Notes: generated from the sequence alone by a model not told the origin. A DNA stretch of 10,362 nucleotides from Alphaproteobacteria bacterium (GCA_017308345.1 JAFKFE010000520.1:1-10362), one strand, 5' to 3'; shown: positions 1-6,721, counted from the first letter of the stretch. Numbers and translations are program-made.

Positions 1-163
1 GCTTTTCGCGAGCCAGATGAGCGGCGCGCTGATGGGAGCCCCCCTGCCCTTTTCCCTGAGTGTGGCGCTGATCTGGCCGCAGCTTGCGGGAATGATCGCT
101 GCCCTGCTTGTTCTGTTCACCCTTGCCTATGTCTCCTTCCAGAGGCAGGAGATAAGGGCATAG
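1..163 (+). CDS. ABC-2 type transport permease, 3' end only
   Basis: The frame beginning at base 2 is open from the window edge to TAG at 161-163 and encodes the last 53 residues of a membrane protein. It shows a small-residue-rich stretch, then a pair Trp-Pro-Gln before a hydrophobic helix ([18 protein letters not shown]), and a short basic tail ending RQEIRA. This end, with a last transmembrane helix followed by F-Q-R-Q-E-x-R-A, is typical of ABC-2 family permeases of rhizobia, which export drugs or polysaccharides with an ATPase encoded next to them. The partner gene would lie outside the window. The family call rests on remembered similarity of a short tail, so the membrane-protein nature is firm and the ABC-2 assignment is moderate. 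The following MFS gene starts 134 bp further on and is probably transcribed separately. Confidence 0.6.
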   Translation, partial: LFASQMSGALMGAPLPFSLSVALIWPQLAGMIAALLVLFTLAYVSFQRQEIRA

Positions 164-207
164 GCACTCGTCCTATGGGCGGCCACGGCCCCCCCGTTCC
201 TCGCTTT

Positions 208-225
208 CTGCAATGCAGCATTGCA
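208..225. promoter_or_regulatory. Palindromic operator candidate upstream of the MFS gene
   Basis: Positions 209-225 read TGCAATGCAGCATTGCA, a perfect inverted repeat with 8-bp arms around a single central A. With the preceding C it also contains CTGC-N3-GCAG (208-218). It lies 72 bp before the chosen MFS start and 45 bp after the upstream stop codon, a normal place for a repressor or activator site. CTGC-N3/4-GCAG cores are known for PhaR-type regulators of polyhydroxybutyrate metabolism in alphaproteobacteria, but I cannot assign a regulator here. The dyad itself is seen directly; its role is inference. Confidence 0.4.
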
Positions 226-297
226 ACAATGGCGCTTGCGCGTTTGCATCATCTGAACGCAGTTTCTCGGATTGAACCGATTCAGTCCGGATATCCC

Positions 298-1470
298 ATG
301 CCGTTGCCGATCCTCGCGCTTGCCATTGCGTCCTTCTGCATCGGCACCACTGAATTCGTCATCATGGGACTGTTGCCTGAAGTAGCGGCAGACCTCCGTG
401 TATCGATCCCCTCGGCCGGTCTCCTGGTTACCGGCTATGCGCTGGGTGTCGTGTTCGGCGCGCCGGTCGTTGCCATGGTGACCGCGCGCCTGCCGCGCAA
501 ACCGGTGCTTGTCGGCCTCGCCACCCTCTTCGTCGTCGGCAACCTCTTTTGCGCAATCGCGCCGAACTATTGGCTGCTGATGGCCGCGCGCGTCTTCACC
601 GCTTTCGGCCATGGCGCCTTCTTCGGCATCGGCTCGGTGGTTGCCGCGAGCCTCGTGCCGCGCAACAAGCGGGCAAGCGCCATCGCGCTGATGTTCGCCG
701 GTCTGACGCTGTCCAACATCCTCGGCGTTCCCGCCGGCACCGCGCTGGGCGAGGCCTTCGGCTGGCGCGCCACCTTCCTCGCCGTGGTCGGCATCGGCTT
801 GATCTCGGTCGCGGCCATCGCCTGGTTGGTGCCGTCGGATGTCGCCGAGCCCAGCGGCGGCGGCCTGGTCGGCGAATTGCGGGTGCTCGGCAAGCTGCAG
901 GTTTGGCTGGCGATGCTGATCGCCTCGCTCGCCTCGGCCAGCCTGTTCGCGGTCTTCACCTATATCAAGCCGTATCTCACCGACGTCTCCGGCCTTTCGA
1001 CGGCGACCGTCACCTGGGTGCTGCTCTTGTTCGGTGCCGGCATGACCATCGGCAATATCATCGGCGGCAGGCTGGCCGACTGGAAGCTGATGCCGACGGT
1101 GATCGCCACGCTGCTCTCCATGGCCCTTCTGTTCATCGTCTTCACCGGGTTCGGCGCCATGGCAAGCGTAGCCGTGGCAATCGTCTTCCTGTGGGGCATG
1201 CTGATCTTCATCGTCGTGCCGCCGTTGCAGATCCGTGTCGTTGAAGCAGCTTCCGAAGGACCTAATCTTGCCGCCACGCTCAACCAGGGCGCCTTCAATG
1301 TCGGCAATGCCGGCGGGGCCTGGATCGGCGGCCTCGCCATCTCCTGGGGCGTGTCCTACGCCAACCTGCCGCTGGTGGGCGCCGCGCTGACGCTTATGGC
1401 CGTTGCCGTCGCCGTATCATCGCAGGCGCTCGATCGCCGCGCTTTGCTTCAGGCGCAGCCGGCCGAATAG
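298..1470 (+). CDS. MFS exporter, DHA1 / AraJ-like (COG2814 type)
   Basis: This encodes a 390-residue inner-membrane protein with the hydrophobicity of about twelve transmembrane helices, the usual length for drug:H+ antiporters of the DHA1 type (AraJ, YdhP, Cmx relatives). The N-terminal helix carries the family signature F-C-I-G-T-T-E-F-V-I-M-G-L-L-P near residues 14-28. After helix 2 the loop T-A-R-L-P-R-K-P takes the place of MFS motif A, and SNILGVPAGTALG followed by F-G-W-R-A-T-F is the motif C (antiporter) region at the end of helix 5. Such proteins export sugars, drugs or metabolites by proton antiport; the substrate cannot be read here. The frame is open from ATG 175, but the extra 41 residues are not membrane-like and the family begins directly at helix 1, so ATG 298 is preferred although no strong ribosome-binding site precedes it. 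Confidence 0.85.
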   Translation: MPLPILALAIASFCIGTTEFVIMGLLPEVAADLRVSIPSAGLLVTGYALGVVFGAPVVAMVTARLPRKPVLVGLATLFVVGNLFCAIAPNYWLLMAARVFTAFGHGAFFGIGSVVAASLVPRNKRASAIALMFAGLTLSNILGVPAGTALGEAFGWRATFLAVVGIGLISVAAIAWLVPSDVAEPSGGGLVGELRVLGKLQVWLAMLIASLASASLFAVFTYIKPYLTDVSGLSTATVTWVLLLFGAGMTIGNIIGGRLADWKLMPTVIATLLSMALLFIVFTGFGAMASVAVAIVFLWGMLIFIVVPPLQIRVVEAASEGPNLAATLNQGAFNVGNAGGAWIGGLAISWGVSYANLPLVGAALTLMAVAVAVSSQALDRRALLQAQPAE

Positions 1471-1489
1471 CCGCCCCGGTGACGGCGGC
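1470..1489 (+). terminator. Weak hairpin after the MFS gene
   Basis: GCCGCC at 1470-1475 can pair with GGCGGC at 1484-1489 around an 8-nt loop, starting at the last base of the MFS stop codon. There is no following U tract, so it is at best a weak or Rho-assisted 3' end. The next gene starts 92 bp after the MFS stop and could be in the same transcript. Confidence 0.25.
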
Positions 1490-1562
1490 GTAACGCGCTG
1501 GACCACTCGACAGCCCGATCGCAAAAATGCATGTGTGAAACCTCTTCACGCGGAGGTATCCC

Positions 1563-2618
1563 ATGCAGAAGACGATCGAACGCATCGCCGGCGACAGCGA
1601 AGGCGTCGCTTACGAATTTCCGGTCTTCCGCTTCGAGGGCAAGGACAAGGCGGCCCCTTCCGCCTATCTGCAGGCCGCCCTGCATGCCGGCGAACTGCCG
1701 GGCGTCGTCGCCATCGACGCGCTGATGCCGATGCTGGCCAGGGCGGAGGCCGAGGGCCGCATCAAGGGTCCGATCACGATCGTGCCTTGGGCCAATCCGA
1801 TCGGCCGCGCGCAATATCATTTCGGCGAGCATCAGGGCCGCTTCAATCTCGGCACCCGCACCAATTTCAACCGCTCCTTTCCGCTGCTTGCGGCGCCCGA
1901 CCCCCGGCTCCTGCCGGATGTCGGCCTTGGCGGAGCCGATCGCCGGCTGAAGAACCGGCTCGTCCAGCTCTCGCTCGGCAGCGACATTGTGCTCGACCTT
2001 CACTGCGACGACGAAGGTCTCGCCTATCTCTACATCCACACCAGCCTGTGGCCGCATATGGCCGACTGCGCCGCCGCCATGGGCGCCGAAGCCGTCCTGC
2101 TGTGGAGCGAGGACGACACCGGCACTTTCGAAGGCGCCTCGATCATGCCCTACCAAAATGTGCCGGCGCGCATCGCGCGCTTCGACCGGCGCGTCGTCAC
2201 CACTGTCGAATATCGCGGCATGCTCGATGTCGATGGCGCACTGGCTGCTTCCGATGCCGGGGGGCTCTACCGCCTGCTGGTCCAGCGAGGCGTCGTCCAG
2301 GACCTGTCCGTGCCGAAATTCGAGAAATTTTCCGGACCTGTCGTGCCGCTGGAAAACATAGACATGATGCCCTCGCCCCGGGCCGGCGCCATCCTCTACG
2401 ACGTCAAGCCCGGAGATCGCGTCAAGAAAGGCGACAGGCTGGCGACGATCGTGCATGCGCCCGGCGAGGTCGGCGGCCACGCGGAAGTCTTCGCCCCGCA
2501 GTCGGGCTTCATCCTGACCCGCCGCGCGCGCCGCATCATCCGCGCCGGCGAGGATCTGTTGAAGCTCGCCGGCGACGCCAGGAGCGGCGACGCACGTTCC
2601 GGTACGCTCGAGGACTGA
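1563..2618 (+). CDS. Succinylglutamate desuccinylase / aspartoacylase family zinc deacylase
   Basis: This is a 351-residue cytoplasmic protein of the AstE/AspA branch of M14-like zinc carboxypeptidases, which hydrolyse N-acyl amino acids or related amides. The zinc ligands are visible: H41-x2-E44 in A-L-H-A-G-E-L-P-G, and H147 in D-L-H-C-D-D. The substrate-binding stretch N-P-I-G near residue 78 and N-F-N-R-S-F at 101-106 fit the family. The C-terminal third (about 270-345) is the usual beta domain, with D-V-K-P-G-D-R-V-K-K-G-D resembling a lipoyl/biotinyl fold. A good ribosome-binding site (GGAGG at 1552-1556, six bases before ATG) fixes the start. The exact substrate (succinylglutamate, acetyl-aspartate, acetyl-diaminobutyrate or another amide) is unknown, and no arginine-degradation (ast) or ectoine-degradation (doe) genes lie nearby. 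The stop codon lies inside a hairpin. Confidence 0.85.
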   Translation: MQKTIERIAGDSEGVAYEFPVFRFEGKDKAAPSAYLQAALHAGELPGVVAIDALMPMLARAEAEGRIKGPITIVPWANPIGRAQYHFGEHQGRFNLGTRTNFNRSFPLLAAPDPRLLPDVGLGGADRRLKNRLVQLSLGSDIVLDLHCDDEGLAYLYIHTSLWPHMADCAAAMGAEAVLLWSEDDTGTFEGASIMPYQNVPARIARFDRRVVTTVEYRGMLDVDGALAASDAGGLYRLLVQRGVVQDLSVPKFEKFSGPVVPLENIDMMPSPRAGAILYDVKPGDRVKKGDRLATIVHAPGEVGGHAEVFAPQSGFILTRRARRIIRAGEDLLKLAGDARSGDARSGTLED

Positions 2619-2634
2619 AGCCCCGTGGCTTCAG
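2615..2634 (+). terminator. Perfect 8-bp hairpin at the deacylase stop codon
   Basis: CTGAAGCC (2615-2622) and GGCTTCAG (2627-2634) form a perfect 8-bp stem with the tetraloop CCGT. The TGA stop (2616-2618) is part of the left arm. No T run follows, so it is not a canonical intrinsic terminator. It could stabilise the mRNA 3' end or act with Rho before the trp promoter, which begins about 20 bp later. Confidence 0.45.
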
Positions 2635-2652
2635 CATCGGCGTGAAATCCAG

Positions 2653-2689
2653 TTGCACGGGCCTCCATTCGCCGCTATGGGAGTCGCCA
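2653..2689 (+). promoter_or_regulatory. Housekeeping (RpoD-type) promoter of trpL-trpE(G)
   Basis: A -35 element TTGCAC (2653-2658) is followed after 16-17 bp by CTATGG/TATGGG (2675-2681), close to the rhizobial -10 consensus CTATAT. A start about 8 bp downstream of the -10 falls at or next to A2689, the first base of the trpL start codon, which would make the leader mRNA leaderless. There is no ribosome-binding site before trpL, in agreement with this. As I recall, the S. meliloti trp leader likewise begins at its AUG. The positions are seen; the transcription start is inferred. Confidence 0.6.
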
Positions 2690-2733
2690 TGAACATGCGT
2701 TCGAACAAGACCATTTGGTGGTGGGGCTGCTGA
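2689..2733 (+). CDS. trpL: trp operon leader peptide (14 aa)
   Basis: This short reading frame encodes MNMRSNKTIWWWGC and stops at TGA 2731-2733. Three consecutive TGG codons (2716-2724) are the hallmark of a tryptophan-sensing leader. When charged tRNA-Trp is scarce, the ribosome stalls on these codons and the downstream RNA folds as an antiterminator; when Trp is plentiful, translation finishes and the terminator at 2772-2809 forms. The peptide matches rhizobial TrpL peptides in length and in the position of the Trp triplet. In S. meliloti the corresponding peptide (peTrpL) has been reported to act in trans in antibiotic-related mRNA regulation; whether this one does is unknown. The start is ATG 2689, probably the first transcribed base; a second in-frame ATG at 2695 also has no Shine-Dalgarno sequence. 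The frame is far below the size limit of ordinary gene finders. Confidence 0.92.
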   Translation: MNMRSNKTIWWWGC

Positions 2734-2735
2734 CA

Positions 2736-2778
2736 GCGGCCGGTTCGTGCGTGTGCGCGTGAAAAAGAGGGTGGCCGC
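2736..2778 (+). promoter_or_regulatory. Antiterminator pairing of the trp attenuator
   Basis: GCGGCC at 2736-2741, just after the trpL stop codon, is complementary to GGCCGC at 2773-2778, which is also the left arm of the terminator. The two foldings exclude each other, as attenuation requires. A ribosome stalled at the Trp codons (2716-2724) would leave 2736-2741 free to pair, opening the terminator and allowing trpE(G) transcription. The complementarity is seen; the switch is inferred by analogy with known trp attenuators. Confidence 0.6.
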
Positions 2779-2809
2779 AGCGGAATGTCCGGGCGGCCAT
2801 TTGTTTTTT
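2772..2809 (+). terminator. trp attenuator, intrinsic terminator
   Basis: TGGCCGC (2772-2778) and GCGGCCA (2793-2799) form a perfect 7-bp stem. An inner helix CGG (2781-2783) / CCG (2789-2791) around AATGT extends it with a small asymmetric bulge. The stem is followed at once by TTTGTTTTTT (2800-2809), a typical U tract. It stands 38 bp after the trpL stop and 46 bp before trpE(G), so it is a regulated, internal terminator. Confidence 0.88.
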
Positions 2810-2855
2810 AAAGCCATTCCCGGGTCCGTTGCCCAAAACGCTGATGGAGACGGCA

Positions 2856-5045
2856 ATGACGACTAAAGTTCTGGACAACGGGGCGGAGCGCTTCGTCACC
2901 GCGGGCGGCGTGACGATCACCCGCGAGCGGCACGAGCGGCCCTATGAAGGCGCGATCGACGCCTATGTCGACGGCCTGAATTCGCGCCGTGGCGCGGTGT
3001 TTTCCTCGAACTATGAATATCCGGGCCGCTACACGCGCTGGGACACGGCCATCATCGATCCGCCGCTGGTGATCTCGGCGCGCGGCCGGGCGATGCGTAT
3101 CGAGGCGCTCAATGCCCGTGGTGAGGTGCTGTTGCCGGTGATCGGCAAGGCGCTTGCTAGCTTAAGCGAAGTGACGATCGCCGAGACCTCGAAGACGCTC
3201 ATTCGCCTCGATGTCGCAAAGCCAGGCCGTGTCTTCACCGAGGAAGAGCGCAGCCGCGTTCCGTCCGTCTTCACCGTGCTGCGTGCCATCACCGCGCTGT
3301 TCAAGACCGCGGAAGACGCCAATCTCGGCCTCTACGGCGCCTTCGGCTACGACCTCGCCTTCCAGTTCGACCCGGTCGACTACAAGCTCGAGCGCAAGGA
3401 CAGCCAGCGCGACCTCGTGCTGTTCCTGCCCGACGAGATCCTGGTCGTCGACCATTATTCGACCAAGGCCTGGACCGACCGCTACGACTATTCCGGCGAA
3501 GGTTTTTCCACCGAAGGTCTGCCGCGCGACGCCCATGTGGAACCCTTCAAGACCGCCGACCGCATCCCGCCACGCGGTGACCACGAGCCGGGCGAATATG
3601 CCAACCTGGTGCGCCGGGCGATGGAGAGCTTCAAGCGCGGCGACCTGTTCGAGGTCGTGCCCGGACAGATGTTCTACGAGCGCTGCGAGACCCAACCCTC
3701 CGACATCTCGCGCAAGCTGAAATCGATCAACCCGTCGCCCTATTCCTTCTTCATCAATCTCGGCGAGAACGAGTATCTGATCGGCGCCTCGCCGGAGATG
3801 TTCGTGCGCGTCAACGGCCGCCGCGTCGAAACCTGCCCGATCTCCGGCACCATCAAGCGCGGCGACGACGCCATTTCGGATTCTGAGCAGATCCTGAAGC
3901 TGCTCAATTCCAAGAAGGACGAGTCCGAGCTCACCATGTGCTCGGATGTCGACCGCAACGACAAGTCGCGCGTCTGCGAACCGGGCTCGGTGCGCGTCAT
4001 CGGCCGGCGCCAGATCGAGATGTATTCGCGCCTCATCCACACCGTCGACCACATCGAGGGGCGGCTGCGCGAAGGCATGGACGCCTTCGACGCGTTCCTG
4101 TCGCACGCCTGGGCGGTCACCGTCACCGGCGCACCGAAGCTGTGGGCCATGCGCTTCATCGAGCAGAACGAGAAGAGCCCGCGCGCCTGGTATGGCGGCG
4201 CGATCGGCATGGTCAACTTCAACGGCGACATGAACACCGGGCTGACACTGCGCACCATCCGGATCAAGGACGGCATCGCCGAGGTGCGTGCCGGCGCCAC
4301 GCTGCTTTTCGACAGCGTGCCCGAGGACGAAGAAGCCGAAACCGAACTGAAGGCATCCGCCATGCTCTCCGCCATCCGCGACGCCAAGACCGGCAACGCC
4401 ACCGGAACCGAACGCACCACCGCGCGCGTCGGCGACGGCGTCAACATCCTGCTCGTCGACCACGAGGACTCGTTCGTCCACACGCTGGCCAACTACTTCC
4501 GCCAGACCGGAGCCAATGTCTCCACCGTGCGCACGCCGGTGCCCGAGGAGGTCTTCGATCGGCTGAAGCCCGATCTCGTCGTGCTGTCGCCCGGCCCGGG
4601 CACGCCGAAGGACTTCGACTGCGCCGCCACGATCAAGAAGGCGCGCGCCCGCGATCTGCCGATCTTCGGCGTCTGCCTTGGCCTGCAGGCGCTGGCCGAG
4701 GCCTATGGCGGCGAGCTCAGGCAATTGCACATCCCCATGCATGGCAAGCCCTCGCGCATCCGCGTCTCGAAGCCCGGCATCATCTTCTCAGGCCTGCCCA
4801 AGGAAGTGACCGTCGGCCGCTACCACTCGATTTTCGCCGACCCGGTGCGCCTGCCTGACGGCTTCGTGGTCACCGCCGAGACCGAGGACGGCATCATCAT
4901 GGCCTTCGAGCATCGCAAGGAGCCGATCGCGGCGGTGCAGTTTCATCCGGAATCGATCATGACGCTCGGCCACAACGCCGGCATGCGCATCATCGAGAAC
5001 ATCGTCGCGCATCTACCGCGCAAGGCCAAGGAAAAGGCCGCCTAG
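2856..5045 (+). CDS. trpE(G): Anthranilate synthase, fused TrpE-TrpG
   Basis: This 729-residue cytoplasmic enzyme makes anthranilate from chorismate and glutamine, the first committed step of tryptophan synthesis. The N-terminal part (about 1-505) is the TrpE synthase: G-A-S-P-E-M-F, C327-[10 protein letters not shown]358[11 protein letters not shown] and H399 in V-D-H-I-E-G are chorismate- and Mg-binding/catalytic motifs. After a linker, the class I glutaminase (TrpG) begins near residue 529 ([12 protein letters not shown]), with nucleophile Cys607 in F-G-V-C-L-G-L and the His697/Glu699 pair in V-Q-F-H-P-E-S. Fused TrpE(G) is typical of rhizobia and some other alphaproteobacteria, and the length equals the S. 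meliloti protein as I remember it. ATG 2856 is chosen because GGAG (2846-2849) lies six bases upstream; in-frame TTG 2829 and ATG 2844 lack such sites. Expression is set by the trpL attenuator, and feedback inhibition by Trp is expected. Confidence 0.97.
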   Translation: MTTKVLDNGAERFVTAGGVTITRERHERPYEGAIDAYVDGLNSRRGAVFSSNYEYPGRYTRWDTAIIDPPLVISARGRAMRIEALNARGEVLLPVIGKALASLSEVTIAETSKTLIRLDVAKPGRVFTEEERSRVPSVFTVLRAITALFKTAEDANLGLYGAFGYDLAFQFDPVDYKLERKDSQRDLVLFLPDEILVVDHYSTKAWTDRYDYSGEGFSTEGLPRDAHVEPFKTADRIPPRGDHEPGEYANLVRRAMESFKRGDLFEVVPGQMFYERCETQPSDISRKLKSINPSPYSFFINLGENEYLIGASPEMFVRVNGRRVETCPISGTIKRGDDAISDSEQILKLLNSKKDESELTMCSDVDRNDKSRVCEPGSVRVIGRRQIEMYSRLIHTVDHIEGRLREGMDAFDAFLSHAWAVTVTGAPKLWAMRFIEQNEKSPRAWYGGAIGMVNFNGDMNTGLTLRTIRIKDGIAEVRAGATLLFDSVPEDEEAETELKASAMLSAIRDAKTGNATGTERTTARVGDGVNILLVDHEDSFVHTLANYFRQTGANVSTVRTPVPEEVFDRLKPDLVVLSPGPGTPKDFDCAATIKKARARDLPIFGVCLGLQALAEAYGGELRQLHIPMHGKPSRIRVSKPGIIFSGLPKEVTVGRYHSIFADPVRLPDGFVVTAETEDGIIMAFEHRKEPIAAVQFHPESIMTLGHNAGMRIIENIVAHLPRKAKEKAA

Positions 5046-5058
5046 GGCGGCAGTCGGG

Positions 5059-6006
5059 ATGAGCGCGACAATGACGATGGCGACGGCGCAAGCAAAAGCG
5101 GCGACCCGGCAAAAGGTCGCCACCCTTGCGTTCTGGTCGATCGTCGTCGCCTTCGTCGTGCTCGCCCTCAAGGTGGTCGCCTGGTACATCACAGGCTCCG
5201 TCGCGCTTTATTCCGACGCGGCGGAATCGATCGTCAACGTCATCGCGTCGGTAGCCGCCTTCTGGGCGATCCGGGTCAGCTACAAGCCCGCCGACCAGGA
5301 CCATCCCTTCGGTCATCACAAGGCAGAGTACTTCTCCGCCGTCCTCGAGGGCGTGCTGATCGTCGTCGCGGCCCTCCTGATCCTCAACGAGGTCTGGCGG
5401 TCCTGGCAGCATTCGTCGCCGATCGAGCAACCCTGGCAGGGCCTTGCCGTCAACGGCGTCGCAACGGTCATCAACGCTGTCTGGGCCTGGATGCTGATCA
5501 GCGCCGGCCGGAACGCCAAGTCTCCCGCGTTGGTCGCCGACGGCCAGCACATCATGACCGATGTGGTGACCTCCATCGGCGTGTTCGGCGGTCTCGTCGG
5601 CGCTGTGCTTACCGGCTGGCAGATCCTCGACCCCGCGCTCGCCGTGATCGTCGCGCTCAACATCCTGTGGCAGGGCTGGCATGTCATCGGCTCGTCGATG
5701 AACGGCCTGATGGATCGCGCCGTCGACAACCAGGAACACATGCAGATCCGCGACATCATCTCGGCCAATTCGAAGGGCGCGATCGAGGTGCATGACCTCA
5801 AGACGCGCATTGCCGGGCGCGCCACCTTCATCGAGTTCCATCTGGTCGTCGACGCCGACATGACGGTCGGCGCCAGCCATGTCATCTGCGACCGCATTGA
5901 GGACGCGCTGAAGGCCGAGATCCCTTCGGTGCGCGTCACCATCCATGTCGAGCCGGACGACGAGGCAAAGCTGCCAAAAGGCACGACCGCGGTGCCTTTC
6001 GCCTGA
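5059..6006 (+). CDS. Cation diffusion facilitator family metal exporter
   Basis: This 315-residue inner-membrane protein belongs to the CDF family (COG0053 type), which exports Zn, Fe, Mn or Co by proton antiport. It has a cytoplasmic N-terminus, about six transmembrane helices (residues about 22-215) and a C-terminal cytoplasmic regulatory domain (about 216-300: E-V-H-D-L, F-I-E-F-H-L-V-V-D and I-H-V-E-P). D81-H-P-F-G-H-H-K-A-E is the conserved loop after helix 2. In helix 5 the metal site is H164-x3-D168, after D161. In helix 2 the equivalent place is E56-x3-N60 (after D53), not the usual H/D-x3-D, so metal specificity is not predictable. It starts 13 bp after trpE(G), with only a weak purine-rich stretch upstream, and is probably read through from it. 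ATG 5071 and 5077 are alternative starts. It ends 6 bp from the convergent vapC stop. Confidence 0.9.
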   Translation: MSATMTMATAQAKAATRQKVATLAFWSIVVAFVVLALKVVAWYITGSVALYSDAAESIVNVIASVAAFWAIRVSYKPADQDHPFGHHKAEYFSAVLEGVLIVVAALLILNEVWRSWQHSSPIEQPWQGLAVNGVATVINAVWAWMLISAGRNAKSPALVADGQHIMTDVVTSIGVFGGLVGAVLTGWQILDPALAVIVALNILWQGWHVIGSSMNGLMDRAVDNQEHMQIRDIISANSKGAIEVHDLKTRIAGRATFIEFHLVVDADMTVGASHVICDRIEDALKAEIPSVRVTIHVEPDDEAKLPKGTTAVPFA

Positions 6007-6012
6007 CGCGCT

Positions 6013-6399
6013 TTACCACGTCTCGACGGCGAGGTCTTTGATCCGTTCGAACTCCCGAACGTTACGGGTCATCAGCGTCAGGTTCCGCGCAAGAGCTTGC
6101 CCGCCAATCAATACGTCGTAGGGACCAATCGGGGTTCCTGAAATCGCCAGCGTCGCCCGGATCGCGCCGGCATGCCTTGCGTCTTCCAGATCGAATTCGA
6201 GCACCGGAAACTGAAGCGCTTCGATGCGTGCCACATTGTCGGCCTTTCGTTGGCTCTTTGCGGCTCCATAGTAGAGTTCGTGCACAACGACGGCTGAGAG
6301 AGCGAAGTCCTGTGGCCTGCGCCGTTTGAGCCGTGCCAACAATTCATCGTCGCCTTTCATGACAGCAATGACGGCGTTAGTGTCGAGCAGATAAATCAC
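6013..6399 (-). CDS. vapC: VapC-type PIN-domain ribonuclease toxin
   Basis: This 128-residue protein is a type II toxin, a Mg-dependent endoribonuclease that cuts RNA (often initiator tRNA or rRNA) when freed from its antitoxin. The acidic PIN-domain residues are visible: D6 in L-L-D-T-N, E41 in V-V-H-E-L-Y-Y-G, and D95 in G-P-Y-D-V-L-I-G-G-Q-A-L. The final strand motif T-R-N-V-R-E-F-E-R-I (111-120) supplies N113 and E117. Length and motif order are those of an intact VapC. Its ATG overlaps the vapB stop codon by four bases (ATGA), implying translational coupling. It is convergent with the metal exporter gene with only 6 bp between stops, so there is no room for a dedicated terminator. Confidence 0.93.
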   Translation of the reverse strand: MIYLLDTNAVIAVMKGDDELLARLKRRRPQDFALSAVVVHELYYGAAKSQRKADNVARIEALQFPVLEFDLEDARHAGAIRATLAISGTPIGPYDVLIGGQALARNLTLMTRNVREFERIKDLAVETW

Positions 6400-6641
6400 T
6401 TGAAGATATCGTCCAGGGCCGGTCGTTCCTGCCGGGCTGGCCGTTCCAGCGCTGCTTCGACGAAATCGTCGTCAAGTGCTCCAGTAACCTGGTCAAGCCA
6501 AGCCCAATCCTGAGCAAGCGGTTCGAGGATCACACTCTGGCCGTGACGACGGATCGAGACCTCGTCAGTTTCGAAACGAAATTCCTTTGGCAAGCGCACT
6601 GCCTGCGAGCGACCTGACCAGAACACCTTTGCCTTCTCCAT
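6396..6641 (-). CDS. vapB: VapB-type antitoxin, AbrB/SpoVT-like DNA-binding domain
   Basis: This 81-residue antitoxin has an N-terminal swapped-hairpin AbrB-type domain (K-A-K-V-F-W-S-G-R-S-Q-A-V-R-L-P-K-E-F-R-F, residues 3-23), which binds the operator as a dimer. Its acidic C-terminal tail (about 46-81) should wrap around and inhibit VapC. The G-R-S-Q-A-V-R-L-P signature is highly characteristic of this family. ATG 6641 is chosen over an in-frame ATG at 6674 because the family begins at this Met and the purine-rich AAGGAGGGTGGAGG lies just before it; the longer form would also run into the palindromic operator. It is first in a two-gene operon with vapC. VapB and VapBC complexes normally repress their own promoter. 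Confidence 0.92.
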   Translation of the reverse strand: MEKAKVFWSGRSQAVRLPKEFRFETDEVSIRRHGQSVILEPLAQDWAWLDQVTGALDDDFVEAALERPARQERPALDDIFK

Positions 6642-6661
6642 GATGCCTCCACCCTCCTTGA

Positions 6662-6702
6662 TGATATATGGCAAAGATATATATCACCTGCGCCGCAGAC
6701 AA
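6662..6702 (-). promoter_or_regulatory. vapBC promoter and palindromic operator
   Basis: TGATATAT (6662-6669) and ATATATCA (6679-6686) form a perfect 8-bp inverted repeat with a 9-bp spacer, 20 bp upstream of the vapB ATG. On the minus strand a -35-like TTGTCT (complement of 6697-6702) precedes an AT-rich -10-like TATATC/TATCTT that lies within the right arm and spacer. An operator overlapping the -10 region fits conditional autorepression by VapBC. Palindrome seen; promoter and binding inferred. Confidence 0.6.
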
Positions 6703-6721
6703 GATGGTCGGTTCCCAAATC

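Larger units (their letters stand above)
2689..2809 (+). ncRNA. rnTrpL: Attenuated trp leader RNA, probable sRNA rnTrpL
   Basis: Transcription from the promoter at 2653-2681, ended at the attenuator U tract, would yield an RNA of about 120 nt containing the trpL frame and the terminator stem-loop. In S. meliloti the equivalent RNA (rnTrpL, first described as RcsR1) is a stable sRNA that lowers trpDC mRNA in trans. Here the RNA is inferred from promoter and terminator positions only, and the trpDC partner lies outside the window. The 5' half contains C-G-A-A-C (2702-2706), which can pair with G-T-T-C-G (2743-2747); C-A-T-G-C-G / T-G-C-G-T-G pairing with G-U wobbles could extend that helix across a 2-nt bulge. 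This is a candidate 1:2 (anti-antiterminator) structure. Confidence 0.7.

Noticed and set aside
175..297. N-terminal extension of the MFS gene from ATG 175 (or ATG 232)
   Set aside because: The 41 extra residues are not membrane-like, cover the palindrome at 209-225, and are absent from the usual family architecture, which starts at helix 1.
1403..2692. Plus-strand frame overlapping the MFS end and the deacylase gene
   Set aside because: Its translation is Arg/Ala/Pro-rich low-complexity sequence typical of an out-of-frame reading. The deacylase frame has motifs and a ribosome-binding site.
3162..4742. 526-codon minus-strand open frame inside trpE(G)
   Set aside because: It is an antisense shadow caused by GC-rich codon bias; the plus strand encodes an unmistakable TrpE(G) throughout.
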